Source of the DNA: Xestospongia bergquistia
Lineage: Eukaryota; Porifera; Demospongiae; Haplosclerida; Petrosiidae
Assembly (NCBI GenBank): GCA_963965975.1
Contig: OZ014411.1
Span: 24,411,249-24,475,248, forward strand
Direction: 5' to 3'
Length of the DNA stretch: 64,000 nt
The position numbers and the translations under genes are program-made. Below the pieces are notes generated by a model. It saw nothing but the letters and a program-made list of their open reading frames with translations, was not told where the DNA came from and did not search any database. This document shows positions 1 to 11,472 of the stretch, piece after piece. Position 1 is the stretch's first letter. The number at the start of each line of letters is the position of its first letter.

Positions 1-11
1 AAGTTTCTTTC

Positions 12-3000
12 TCAATCTTCTGGTTTCCATTCTTCATACTGGAAAGGATCATCAAATCTTAATAATGGACCACTTGCGAAAACTTGAGGTTCTCTCCTTC
101 TTTTATATTTTTCCACTACCTTGATAAGTTGACAATGTTGTATACACCTCCTTATACAATGAAAACGACTCATTGATATATACATGTGGTACATTAAGAT
201 AACAAGATAAGTGATGGAGCAGAGAATTATCTCAACACTTGTCATAATATTGTTAGCTCTGGTATTGTCTGATAAAGTATAGGAGAGAGATGTGATGAAG
301 TTCACTAACAGTAGTACCATAAACCACAAGTCCAGTCCATTCAATATTTTGCTCTTGTATGGTAGAACAACAGCTTGAGCAATAATAAATCCATTTAAGA
401 TAAACACAAACAATAACAGTTGTAGACTCATGTTACTACCTTGAAGAACAACAGCAATAATGTACATAAGAGAGAGAACAACCAATCTCACACCAAACCA
501 ATACCTTAGCTTCTCTTTGTAAGGTCCATGAATAGCATCAATAAATGGATGAACATATTTGGCAATGAAATGACTCCTCAACAACTTAACTCCAAACAAT
601 CCAACCAATGTAAAAGGTATAATAAACAAACATAACACTGCAATACTCACACATATTAGAGCAATGTGGTAAGGATTCTGACCATAGAGGACACTGCCAT
701 CTTTAAACCAAACCAGTAACTTACCAGAACTATTGGTATTATTATAATGAAGATGTGCTGGTGTGAGAACAAGTAATGAGATAGACAACAGATCTGAGTA
801 AGAAATATACATCAATGTGACAAGTACTTGTACAGAGGACCCAACAATGAGGTTAGCAAGTCTGGTAGAATATCGACTTAAGAAAACAATTACAACAACT
901 ATAAACCATAAATAAAATGGGAAAAAGTACAATACAGCAGTCTTGCCTAGCTCATTTAAATTACTTGTTATACACACTGGTATATTCCATTGGTATTTTA
1001 TGTAAGTAAGTAAGTACACCATATATTTTAGACCCCTGTCATTAAATGTCATATCAGAAGGGATAACATATGGCCAGATAATGTTTAGCCAAAAAATAAA
1101 TCCTCCAAGTGTGCCCAAGTCAATGGTCAATCTCAAACCAAACAACACTAATACATACACAATACCACCTAGTATACCAAATTTTAGAGTGATTGCAATA
1201 TGTAGTGTACTAGAACACTTGTAACAATCACTACTGCCTAAGACAACACTGTAGTTCACCTTACATTGACCACATAACCACCCTATACGATTCCCTTTAC
1301 ACATAATATCATGTTGTGTTATATTGATAACTGTATTTGGTTGACAGTATCCAGGAGGACAATGCTCAGTGTAACCAACAGTATATTCATTGTCCAAAAT
1401 TCCTAACCATGATTTAGGTGGAATATTAACAGATGTAGTATCAATATCACAATGTATGATATCAAATGATTTTAGAAATGAACTACATTCACATGCCTTT
1501 TTACTCTTGCTATAGACAAAACCTGGAGGACAAGTTTGTTGAAGAAGTTTGACTGAGGCTGTAGGTGTGTATCCTACTATCTCAAAATATAAATACATAA
1601 TTTTATCATTTGTACTCTCTGGAAATATTGTAAAATTTAATGGAGTACAACTATTGCTGTAGATAGTTTGAATTGTTTGTTCAATGGGTAAATGATTTTT
1701 TGTATCAATTTGATGAGTGCCAATTTTAGTCAACCTGGTGAGAATTTCAGTATAAGTAGGTTTACCATTAAGATCATATGCTCTTAAACCAATTGTAATT
1801 GTTTGACCAGGGTACACTTGGATAATCTGGTTATTATCACTTGTATTATTGTTAATACTACAATGATCAACACTCACAGCTACTGAGGATATCTCAAGAT
1901 AGGTCCTATTTTCATTAAAGTGAAATAACTTCTTGTATAAGTCATTTAAATTTTCTTTTTTCAAGTATAACTGCTGACAGTCATAAAGTGGAGAAACATA
2001 AATAGAGTTACCAGCAAGTTTGGCAGCATTTCCTTTAAAACTCATTTTAGCCTTTAGTTGGGATATGTTTTGACTCACTATTTGAATAGTACACAATGGG
2101 TTTGTCACAGGAAGATTCCTGTTCATTTGAGAATAAATTGCACCACCAAAAAAGAAAGCACTGTTATTAATGAATGTAGCATTATTTGAATCATGAATAA
2201 AGAGATATGATAATGAATCAAGTCTGATAGCAGCTCCATGACTGGCTTTGTTGTTATAGAAAAGTAATGTACCATTTAAATGTATGTCACTGTTATATGC
2301 TTGTATTACTGATCCTGTTATATTTATGAAATTGTTGTTTTCTCCATCGATGTAAACGGACTTTGTATTAATGAAAACTAATTTACCAGAATTTACAGCT
2401 GTTTCCAATGAATTAGAGCTTAAAAATGAATGTATTTCTACTGAATGTAATATGAATTCTAAGTTTTTGTGTCCACCAATTGTTTCTGAGAGAATAAATG
2501 GATTATATATTCCAAAATACATTTGACAGTATTTCAAATGAGAGATTTGAATTCTGATTTTGTTTGACACATTAGAAGATGTAATTATATGAAAGAAAGA
2601 ATGATTGTATAGACTTAATGTAAATTCATATTGAAAACGAAAGTCATTGTTCCAAAAATGATAATTGTGATCAATAAATATGCTATCTGAAACAGTTATT
2701 ACATCCCAGGTCATATCAAGATTACTTTTAAGGTTAGAAGCAAAATTCTTTGTTGTAGTTACCATACAGCCAATCCCAACACTGCTTATTTCTTGTAAAA
2801 CATTGTGATTGAACTCAGACTTTGTTATTGTAATGGAAACCTTTCCTACTGTTGCATCACTGAATATAAATGCTATACCACTAAATAAACCACCATATAC
2901 ATAGCGCCAATATGTATTGCACAAAATAACATTAGCATTGTAATCACCTTGGCTAAATATAACTGTCATACCAGCAGAAAAAGCACTGATTGCTCTTGGC

Positions 3001-3769
3001 TCTTCTGTGTGGATTTTGCCTGCATTTAATACATCACCATATGGTACAATGTTAACTAGTCTACCTATCTGGGTAGTAATTAGGAGTACATGAGCTCTCA
3101 ACACTTTAGTTTTATTATCTAAATTACTAAAATACAATATTACTCCTGAGCCTCCACAAGACAGAGATAAGTTTTTTAAGCATTGAAGACTTCCAGAGGA
3201 GTCACTAATGTTGACATTACTTAGTGTTGAATTGTTATTAGGATTAATTAGTAGAACAGCAAAACCATAGTAATTTTTGATGTTCACATTTGACAGCATG
3301 ATATCAGAAGAATAACTAATAAACAATGTGACTGATTGACTGTCATAAAAGTAAAAGATGTATCATTAGGATAGAGGGTACTTGTTGATGGCATAAGTCC
3401 CCCACATTTTGTTATGTGTACATTTTCAATTGATAGTCCAGTAACATTATAGAAACCAAAGCCAACAGATGCAAAAGTGTTATTTTGGTTTGGTTTGCAT
3501 GTGATAGTAGCAGGAATTATTGATGATACACTACTTAAGGTGATATTTGATGTGTTACTAACCAGACAAAATGAAGTTGAAGACAAGATGTGATATACAT
3601 CAGTGGAAAGGAGCAGTTGAGTTCCTGCTGGTATACGTAGAAGAGAACTATTTGATCCACATAGGGAATTATTGAGATCACTAGGTTCAGTTATTAGAAG
3701 ATAGTGTGATGGTATTATATGTACTGGTAAACTGGATACCAGTAAAAAGAACCATACAGCTTGAACCAT
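12..3769 (-). CDS. Beta-helix ectodomain / multi-TM membrane protein (one apparent frameshift)
   Basis: Two overlapping frames on the minus strand form one gene. The N-terminal frame (3769 to about 3347) starts with a signal peptide-like hydrophobic stretch. The second runs to a stop at 12-14. Adding one base in the A-run 3347-3350 (plus strand) joins them and makes the length divisible by three, about 1252 residues. The first half has Asn-rich short beta repeats typical of right-handed beta-helix proteins, with many N-glycosylation sequons. A Cys-rich stretch follows (CPPG, CGQC, CYKC patterns), then about seven to nine hydrophobic segments and a basic cytoplasmic tail. Large families of this layout exist in sponges. 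The function is unknown; a surface receptor or adhesion role is inference. No intron is needed. The break could be a sequencing error in a homopolymer or a real lesion. Confidence 0.72.
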
Positions 3770-4361
3770 AGCTCTTCTTGATAGAAGTGGAGATATTATA
3801 ATTTGAGTAGTTGCTTTTAAACAGTCTTGCTATGTGATTTACAGTATGTGCTTCTAACAAACATAAATTTCATAATGCTGTTTTGTATTAAAAGCATAAA
3901 CACAAATACAATTTAAAATCTTTTTATGTTACCTTAGATAAATTTCAGTAATGACTATGACAATATGGTCATAACATAGGGACTGTTGTCACTATTATAA
4001 TATTACTAAGTAGTTCTTAACTGTACATGCTAATGATAATGGTATGATCTATATGAGATGATGATGACAGGCAAAACGTCTAGCTAGTAATACTAAATAA
4101 CACATCACTTGGAAGTGCTTGGATACTATGTATTACTACTAAAAAAAGATATTGGCAAGTAATTTTGACTATGTCATTAAGTGTAAAAATAATTACTGAT
4201 TACTAAATCACTGGTGATATAGCAAACTAGTAGAGACTGCTATTAATAGTACCTTTAGTTGGCTAAAGACTGCCATATATGGTAAACAAGGCACAAACAA
4301 TGTTAAACAAACAGTAAACTATATCTATAAAGGTATACTCAAGAACTGACAGTTGTGTCAT

Positions 4362-4650
4362 CAGCCAAAAATAAACTGACCAAGTTTGCTAAGTTAATGG
4401 TCGATCCATTTAAACTAAACAACACAACACACAATACTACCTAATATGGTAAATGTTAGTAACACTGCCTAAGACAAGGTCTTACAGCCAGCCCCATTCA
4501 ATTACTATTACATATAATGTCATGCTCTGTTATAATTGAAATTTTTACTTGGTTGTCAGACAGTATTTACTAAGGAGGACAGACAGTGATAGCTAGGTAT
4601 AAACAACATATATAACTACTGTCCAAAATTGTTTTGCATGGCAAGCCCAG
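4362..4650 (-). pseudogene. Decayed fragment of the beta-helix/multi-TM gene
   Basis: This stretch can be aligned by eye to about 1085-1410 of the intact neighbour. Shared segments correspond to the first TM region, the Cys-rich block (the 'aggaggaca' and 'tgtccaaaatt' stretches) and the sequence between them. It has gaps and stops and no open frame of note. The surrounding interval (3770-4361 and 4651-5135) holds no gene that I can support. Confidence 0.6.
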
Positions 4651-5138
4651 TGTACTAGGTGGTCCTAAGATTATTTTGGATTACACATTATATATTAATT
4701 GTGCGTAAAATAATAATTATAATGTGTATAATTATAGTTGTGCATTCAATTTTACTGCATTGTTGGTGGTGACTTTTGAGAGGATACAATAACTGCCAAC
4801 AAATAATTACTTTAACTGCAACCTCTTTGAATTGGGCACAATTGATTGAAGCTGTAGAGTTATGTTGATTGAGAAAACGTCTTTGAATATTTATACAACT
4901 GGAGTCATAAGTAAGTGCCCTGATAACCACATTTGATTGAAACAGGATTAAAGAATTGAAATACCCGTCCTCGGCTTCTTATCAACTGTGTTTTTAATTG
5001 GAATTTTCAAATACACGAAGGTACGCAGAAGAAACACAAAATAAGAATTCGGTAGGATGGACATCGTTCGTAATAGACCCTTCGCCTACTTCCGCGTAGC
5101 AACCGTTGCTATCTACCATGTTGGATGAGGCCTGATAT

Positions 5139-5168
5139 GATCACACCCATATCCTTACGCAACAAAAA
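5139..5168 (+). promoter_or_regulatory. Conserved leader in front of the start codon
   Basis: The bases directly before the ATG at 5169 (TGATCACACCCATATC and on) recur almost unchanged before the ATG of the paralogue at 9292 (9262-9291), while sequence further upstream differs. This supports both start codons and may mark a shared 5' UTR or promoter end. No TATA box or other known element was recognised. Confidence 0.4.
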
Positions 5169-7816
5169 ATGTCTTCTCATCAGAGTCTTGTTAAAGTTTT
5201 GGAACAACTGGATTGTCTCCAGAGAAAACTACCAACATCTCGTATTCTACCTCGTATATATTATTTGTTAGAGCCCGTATTAAATGAAGATGCTGACAAG
5301 GAAAGTTTGATTTCAATGTATAAGTCACTGACTAAAAGAGATGTTGGCTGTGATCCTCTCCTGTACATTATTTGGGCTCTGAAACAAATGACATATGAAC
5401 ATCTAGCTGTTGAACATCTCCTAAACGTACTTCCTCAGCCATTTTCCCCTTTTTGGATGCCTTCTAATCCTAGGATAGTCATGAGAATGATTATTGTCAA
5501 CATGGACATGAGTGAACACTTTAGAAATGACTTTACTTTCAAGAAATTTGTTTCTTTCATCATGAAAGTAGATCAAAGAATAGGTAATCCAAAGAATTAT
5601 CCATCAGACAACTACAAGTTAAGAATGGAACTTTATCGACGTCTTGAAGACTTAAATGTCATTTCTCCTAGATATATGGCAAATTTGACTAGTACTCTAA
5701 AGTCAATGAGTTTAGACAGTTTAAAAGATAAGGTAGAACGAGATATTTACTTTTATTTGACAGATAAAGAAGTAAAACTCAATGAAAAGCTTCAGTTTGT
5801 AGAAAATGCTCTACCTAAATTCCAGGTATTACCTCGTATATATTACATGTTACAACCAATTTTAACAGGAGAAGCAGACAAAGAGAGCTTAATATCAATG
5901 TATAACTCTTTAGAGAAGAGACAATTAAATGGTGTTCATCCTTTATTATATATTATGTGGGCTATTAGACACACTTCTTACGAGTTACTGACCGACAATC
6001 ACTTACAACCATTTCTTCCTTTCACTTTTCCTGAGGATTGGATGCCTGACAATCTTCAAGTTGTTATGAGAATGATCATTGTTGAAATGGACATGAGTCA
6101 ACAACTCAGTGATTCTAAAACGTACAAGAAATTTGTGGAGTTTGTTGTTACATTAGATGATCTTATTGGTCATAGTGATAATTATCCTCCAGATGATTAT
6201 GAATGTCGTATGGATCTTTATCGAACTCTTGAAGAACTCAAAATTATTGGTCCTGATCATGTGATTAATTTAGCAGAAGCTTTAAAAATGTCTCACTTGT
6301 ACAAATTAAAAGAGAAAATTGAACAAGACTTTCGTTCTTTGTTATTTTCGCATCGATGTCAAACACCATCATCTTATTACATGTATTATCAACTAGCTAT
6401 ACCAAAACGACAATCATCAGTCTCTACAACTTCTACTTCTTTGACATCCACTTCCTACACTACTTCCACTTCCAAACAAATATCTACTGTCCCTCCTCAA
6501 TGTAGTACAGTAACACCATATCAATATGTAACTCCAGTTACCTTTATTGATGGATCATTGAAAGAGTCAATATCAAGTAAAATTATATGATATACAAATT
6601 AAAATCATTATAGGACCATGTGTCATGATTTTAATATTGAGTAATGACATGTTTGTACCTGAATTTATGAATGGACAAATTGTTTTTGGGTGTGCACATT
6701 ATAGCATAGGACATTCTCTAGAATAGTTGTCAGATTAATATAAAGGAAAAGGCTGAAGTGTGATTGTTCCTTTTCGTGAATTTTAATGCTTTATTAGTAT
6801 CTTTTACAAACTTTCAAGTTGGCAGGTTTTACAACATACGTGTATAATAGACTGAAGAATAATGTATAAATAAAATCTCATTGTTATTTTATTTAAAATA
6901 AAAAATTTTAGATTTATGTTAAACTAAGTATTGCCTTTTATCTAGATAAAAAAGCACATGATGGTTGAACTATACTTTATATAGATAATGAGTATTGAAT
7001 AAATACATATATGACTTATTTTGGAATCGCAAAGACTAGGGGCAACATGATAAAACATTGGGATGTGACAAAACTAATCCAGGTTGTCATAAACCTACAA
7101 ATATGTTACAAAGGAAAACAAGCTATTTAGCATCCAGAGTATATTTTAACCATTTCTAAAAATGCCATTAAGAGATTATATTATTTTTTTATAATCTATA
7201 CAAACTAACAATTTGTTATATTGTATCAGTTTCTATAATTAACTTTATTGTAAATGTTTACTGCAATTCTTTCTTAGATCTTGAACCACCCCAACCTCCA
7301 GCACCAATATTACCACCAATAGAAACTCGTATATGGACTGATGGTGAGGCTGGACCTGACATTGTTCATGCATGTATTGAAAAACTTCAAGCTTGTTGCA
7401 TATTTCCTGATGATAAGAAATTTATGAGACGAGTTGCCTATGTTATGTCAAGAGATGGTGATCCACCCTTTCCTTTGCTAACAGATGGTGGTATTTGGCA
7501 AGTTAGCTTGCATGGGTTTTTAGATACCATGAATACAAAGAGTCATGCTCATTTAACTACAAAATATGAAGAGATTCTATTGAATTTTAGAGTTGATTGG
7601 AAGAAAGTTGAACGTAGATTCTTAGCAAAGCCAATGTATTCAGCAATAGCAGCACAACTTTATATAAGTAATTTTGCCGAACCTATTCCACCAGAGCATC
7701 ATCATGAACGACAAGCTAACTATTGGTGGGATATGTATATGAAGAATAGTGAGTCGAGACGTCTTATGAAAAGAGATGATTTTGTTATTGGTATTAAAGA
7801 ACTATCTTTATTATAG
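5169..7816 (+). CDS. Double death-fold-like module protein with lysozyme-like C-terminal domain (copy 1)
   Basis: Two exons: 5169-6576 and 7278-7816, with a GT-AG intron in phase 1; about 648 residues. Residues about 20-200 and 210-400 are two copies of one alpha-helical module. Each has a DADKESLISMY-type block, then a segment ending in a DED-like pattern (helix, 'Y-P-x-D-[ND]-Y-x-x-R-M-x-L-Y-R', 'I-S-P', Leu-rich helix). A Ser/Thr-rich and Pro-rich linker follows. Exon 2 encodes a domain with RRVAYVMSRDG, GGIWQV, KPMYSAIAAQLY and QANYWW, resembling a lysozyme-like fold common in marine invertebrates. The Glu expected in the V-E-S-x-x-G position is Met here, so activity is doubtful. It is the tandem twin of the gene at 9292. 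The death-fold and lysozyme assignments rest on my reading of patterns, not a search. Confidence 0.7.
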
Positions 7817-8289
7817 TACTGTGATTGCTAAATGCATAATGTCAATTTCTAACAACAGTTACATTAATTTAGAAATATAGTTATAATTTATCTGTTGATA
7901 TAATTCACTGATATATATAGAATACAATTTTAATTTATATATGTACGTATGAATTATTATAATTTATAAATGGTTTTATCAGTAGTATCACTTGGTTATT
8001 TTGATTTATTTACATCCTCTAAATCCAAACTATTAGACTCTAGTAATTGGTATATTTAGTTTGTTTTTTTTTAAATTGATATATTAAAAATTTTCATCAG
8101 TAACATAACAAAGTAACTCTTAGTAATAATAATTGTAAACAAGAAATTTTTCTATATCTCTAGATAGAAAAACAATTCATGAAAATCTATTTAATTAACC
8201 AGACAATAATAACAAATTAAATGTACATGTGTTTTTCATTAACTACAAGTACATAAACAATTAACATAATGACAAGCATGCAGTTGGTT
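7817..8289. other. AT-rich intergenic stretch
   Basis: This interval holds the 3' UTR of the upstream gene and very AT-rich sequence. I see no open frame, RNA gene or clear repeat in it. Confidence 0.5.
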
Positions 8290-9060
8290 TAGTATACTCA
8301 ATAATAAATGTGTCATTAGGAAAACATCAACCTTCCAAGTCAAGTTAAACAACCCTAATGCATGGTCATTCTCAAAATCAAACAACACTAGTGCATCCAC
8401 AATACTACCTAATATGCTAAATCTTAGAACAACAATATATCAATTGTCCACATCTTTAATCATTACTTATGTGGATTACAAACAAACACAGTCATATTTT
8501 CTGATGAATCAGTTTGTTAGGCACTATAAATATAAATATATATTCAGCTTCATTCTTACTGTACATATATATGTAATGAAATAGTTATGGTAGATGTCAA
8601 GTGTATGCAAACTATCATATTATCATTAATCTTATCTATTTTTAATCAGCTGGTGAAAATACAGCATAGGTTTGATTACCATTAGATTATATGCATTTAA
8701 ACCAACAGTAATTCCTTGACCAGGATGCACTTGAATAATCTGGTTATTATCACTAGTATTGTTGTTAATACTGCAATGATCAGCACTTACAGATACTGAA
8801 GATATTTTGATTAAGATATTGTTTCTATAGAAGTGAAAGAACTTCATATATAAGTTACTAAATCTAAAAGTAGAGAAATTTAAATAACATTACGACAATG
8901 TTTGACATAATATCTTTAAATTTAACTCATTATGATGATCTGTTCATTAACATAGAAACCATTCCCAACAAATACATACTACACTACTGTTATTGAAATT
9001 AAGTGCTAGTGCCAAAAATTTTGGATACTGAAGCCATAGCACTTCTTATTTGGAGATATT
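8290..9060 (-). pseudogene. Internally deleted copy of the beta-helix/multi-TM gene
   Basis: Three separated blocks match the intact gene at 12-3769 in the same order. 8330-8430 matches the first TM region. 8632-8847 still encodes about 70 residues close to the segment containing VSVDHCSINNNTSDNNQ. 9020-9060 matches the sequence around the start of the intact gene (ccatagc.cttctt, ggagatatt). Most of the gene between these blocks is missing. With the relic at 4362, this suggests that the ancestral tandem unit was a divergent pair: this gene on the minus strand and the death-fold/lysozyme-like gene on the plus strand. Confidence 0.65.
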
Positions 9061-9291
9061 ACCTAATTATTTGCTTTGGAAGATATTATTTTCTTCCATT
9101 CGTATAAATAACCAATTTTAATTGCCACAATAAATGACTATTTATTTGAAATAAACATCGATACGTGAAACCATAGATAAATTTTGGCTAAACCATCAAG
9201 ACATCAAGTTAACAACGCGGTCTGACTCCATTTTCCTCCATGCGGTAAACACCTCCTACAATGATCACACCCATATCTTTACGCAGCAAAT

Positions 9292-11336
9292 ATGTCTTCT
9301 CATTATAGTCCTGTTCAAATTTTGGAACAACTGGACTGTGTCCAGAGAAAACTACCAACATCTCGTATTCTACCTCGTATATATTATTTGTTAGAGCCCG
9401 TATTAAATGAAGATGCAGACAAGGAAAGTTTGATTTCAATGTATAAGTCACTGACCAAAAGAGATGTTGGCTGTGATCCTCTCCTGTACATTATTTGGGC
9501 TCTGAAACAAATGACATATGAACGTCTAGCTGTTGAACATCTTCTAAACTTACTTCCTCAGCCCTTTTCCCCTTTTTGGATGCCTTCTAATCTGAGAGTA
9601 GTCATGAGAATGATTATTGTCAACATGGACATGAGTGAACACTTTAGAAATGATTCTACTTTCAAGAAATTTGTATCTTTCATCATGAAAGTAGATCAAA
9701 GATTAGGTAATCCTATGAATTATCCATCAGACAACTACAAGTTAAGAATGGAACTTTATCGACGTCTTGAAGAGTTAAATGTCATTTCTCCTAGATATAT
9801 GGCAAATTTGACTAGTACTCTAAAGTCAATGAGTTTAGACAGTTTAAAAGATAAGGTAGAACGAGACATTTACTTTTATTTGACAGATAAAGAAGTAAAA
9901 CTCAATGAAAAGCTTCAGTTTGTAGAAAATGCTCTACCTAAATTCCTGGTATTACCTCGTATATATTACATGTTACAACCAATTTTAACAGGAGAAACAG
10001 ATAAAGAAAGCTTAATATCAATGTATAACTCTTTAGAGAAGAGACAATTAAATGGTGTTCATCCTTTATTATATATTATGTGGGCTATTAGACACACTTC
10101 TTACGAGTTACTGACCGACAATCACTTACAACCATTTCTTCCTTTCACTTTTCCTGAGGATTGGGTGCCAGACAATCTTCAAGTTGTAATGAGAATGATC
10201 ATTGTCGAAATGGACATGAGTCAACAGCTCAGTGATTCTAAAACATACAAGAAATTTGTGGAGTTTGTTGTTACATTAGATGATCTTATTGGTCATAGTG
10301 ATAATTATCCTCCAGATGATTATGAATGTCGTATGGATCTTTATCGAACACTTGAAGAATTTAAACTTATTAGTCCTGAAGATATTGTAAAGTTAACAAA
10401 AGCATTAGAACTATCTCGCTTGTTTAGTTTAAAAGAGAAGGTCGAACAAGATTTTCGTTCTTTGTTGTTTTCTCGTCGAGGCCTAACACCTTCATCATAT
10501 TATATGGCATATCAACTAGCTATTCCAGTACCACCTCCTAACATTGCACCTATGTTTACTTCCATCTCTGCTACTATGCAACAAGATGAAGCATCTACTG
10601 TCCCTCCTCCATATAGTGCAGTAACACCATATCATTATGTACCTCCTGTTACCTCTGTTGATAGATCATTGAAACCAACAGGCAAGTATATAAAAGTAGA
10701 CAAAATTAACATTATTTTCCATAAATTTCTCTAGAACTATATTTGTTATGTGTACATGTACTAACAGTCTACTTGTTAAACTATTTTATTTTTACAGAAC
10801 CACTGGGACCTCCACCACCAATATTACCACCTATAGAAACTCGTATATGGACTGATGGTGAGGCTGGACCTGACATTGTTCATGCATGTATTGAAAAACT
10901 TCAAGCGTGTTACATATTTCCTGATGATAAGAAATTTATGAGACGAGTTGCCTATGTTATGTCAAAAGATGGTGATCCACCCTTTCAATTAGAAACAGAT
11001 GGTGGTATTTGGCAAGTTAGTTTGTATGGGTTTTTAGATACCAAGAACACAAAGGCTCATGCTCGTTTAACTACAAAATATGAAAAGATTCTTATGAATT
11101 TTGGAGTTGATTGGAAGGATGTTGAACGTAGGTTCTTAGCAAAACCAATGTATTCAGCAATAGCAGCTCGACTTTATTTAAGTAATTTTGCTGAATCTAT
11201 TCCACCACATTACCATCATGAACGACAAGCTAACTATTGGTGGGATATTTATATGATGGAACATGAGTCAAAACGATATATGAAAAGAGACGATTTCTTT
11301 ACTGGAATTAAAGAATTAGAATCATCAAATTATTGA
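9292..11336 (+). CDS. Double death-fold-like module protein with lysozyme-like C-terminal domain (copy 2)
   Basis: Two exons: 9292-10681 and 10798-11336, about 642 residues. The intron (10682-10797) appears to be GC-AG. The donor reads AG|GCAAGT, and the phase-1 join gives GAA followed by the Pro-rich run, exactly as in the paralogue. The protein is nearly identical to copy 1 through both helical modules and diverges mainly after about residue 365 and in the linker. The C-terminal domain has YVMSKDGDPP, GGIWQVSLYGF, KPMYSAIAARLY and QANYWWDIY. As in copy 1, Met replaces the Glu expected in active lysozyme-like relatives. It lies just upstream of and parallel to an NLR gene with the same kind of N-terminal module. 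Confidence 0.7.
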
Positions 11337-11472
11337 AAATAACAATATAGTACTTGTGCCTCTGTCATATTTTAATGACAACAATTTTTTGTGATAGTTT
11401 TGAATAATTAAGTTTTAATTGATTCTATTTTTTAGAGTAATTTTGTGACTAAGGGGGGCGTTAATCATCATC

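Noticed and set aside
4688..4930. 80-codon minus-strand frame
   Set aside because: There is no recognisable motif, the sequence is AT-rich, and it lies outside the aligned relic.
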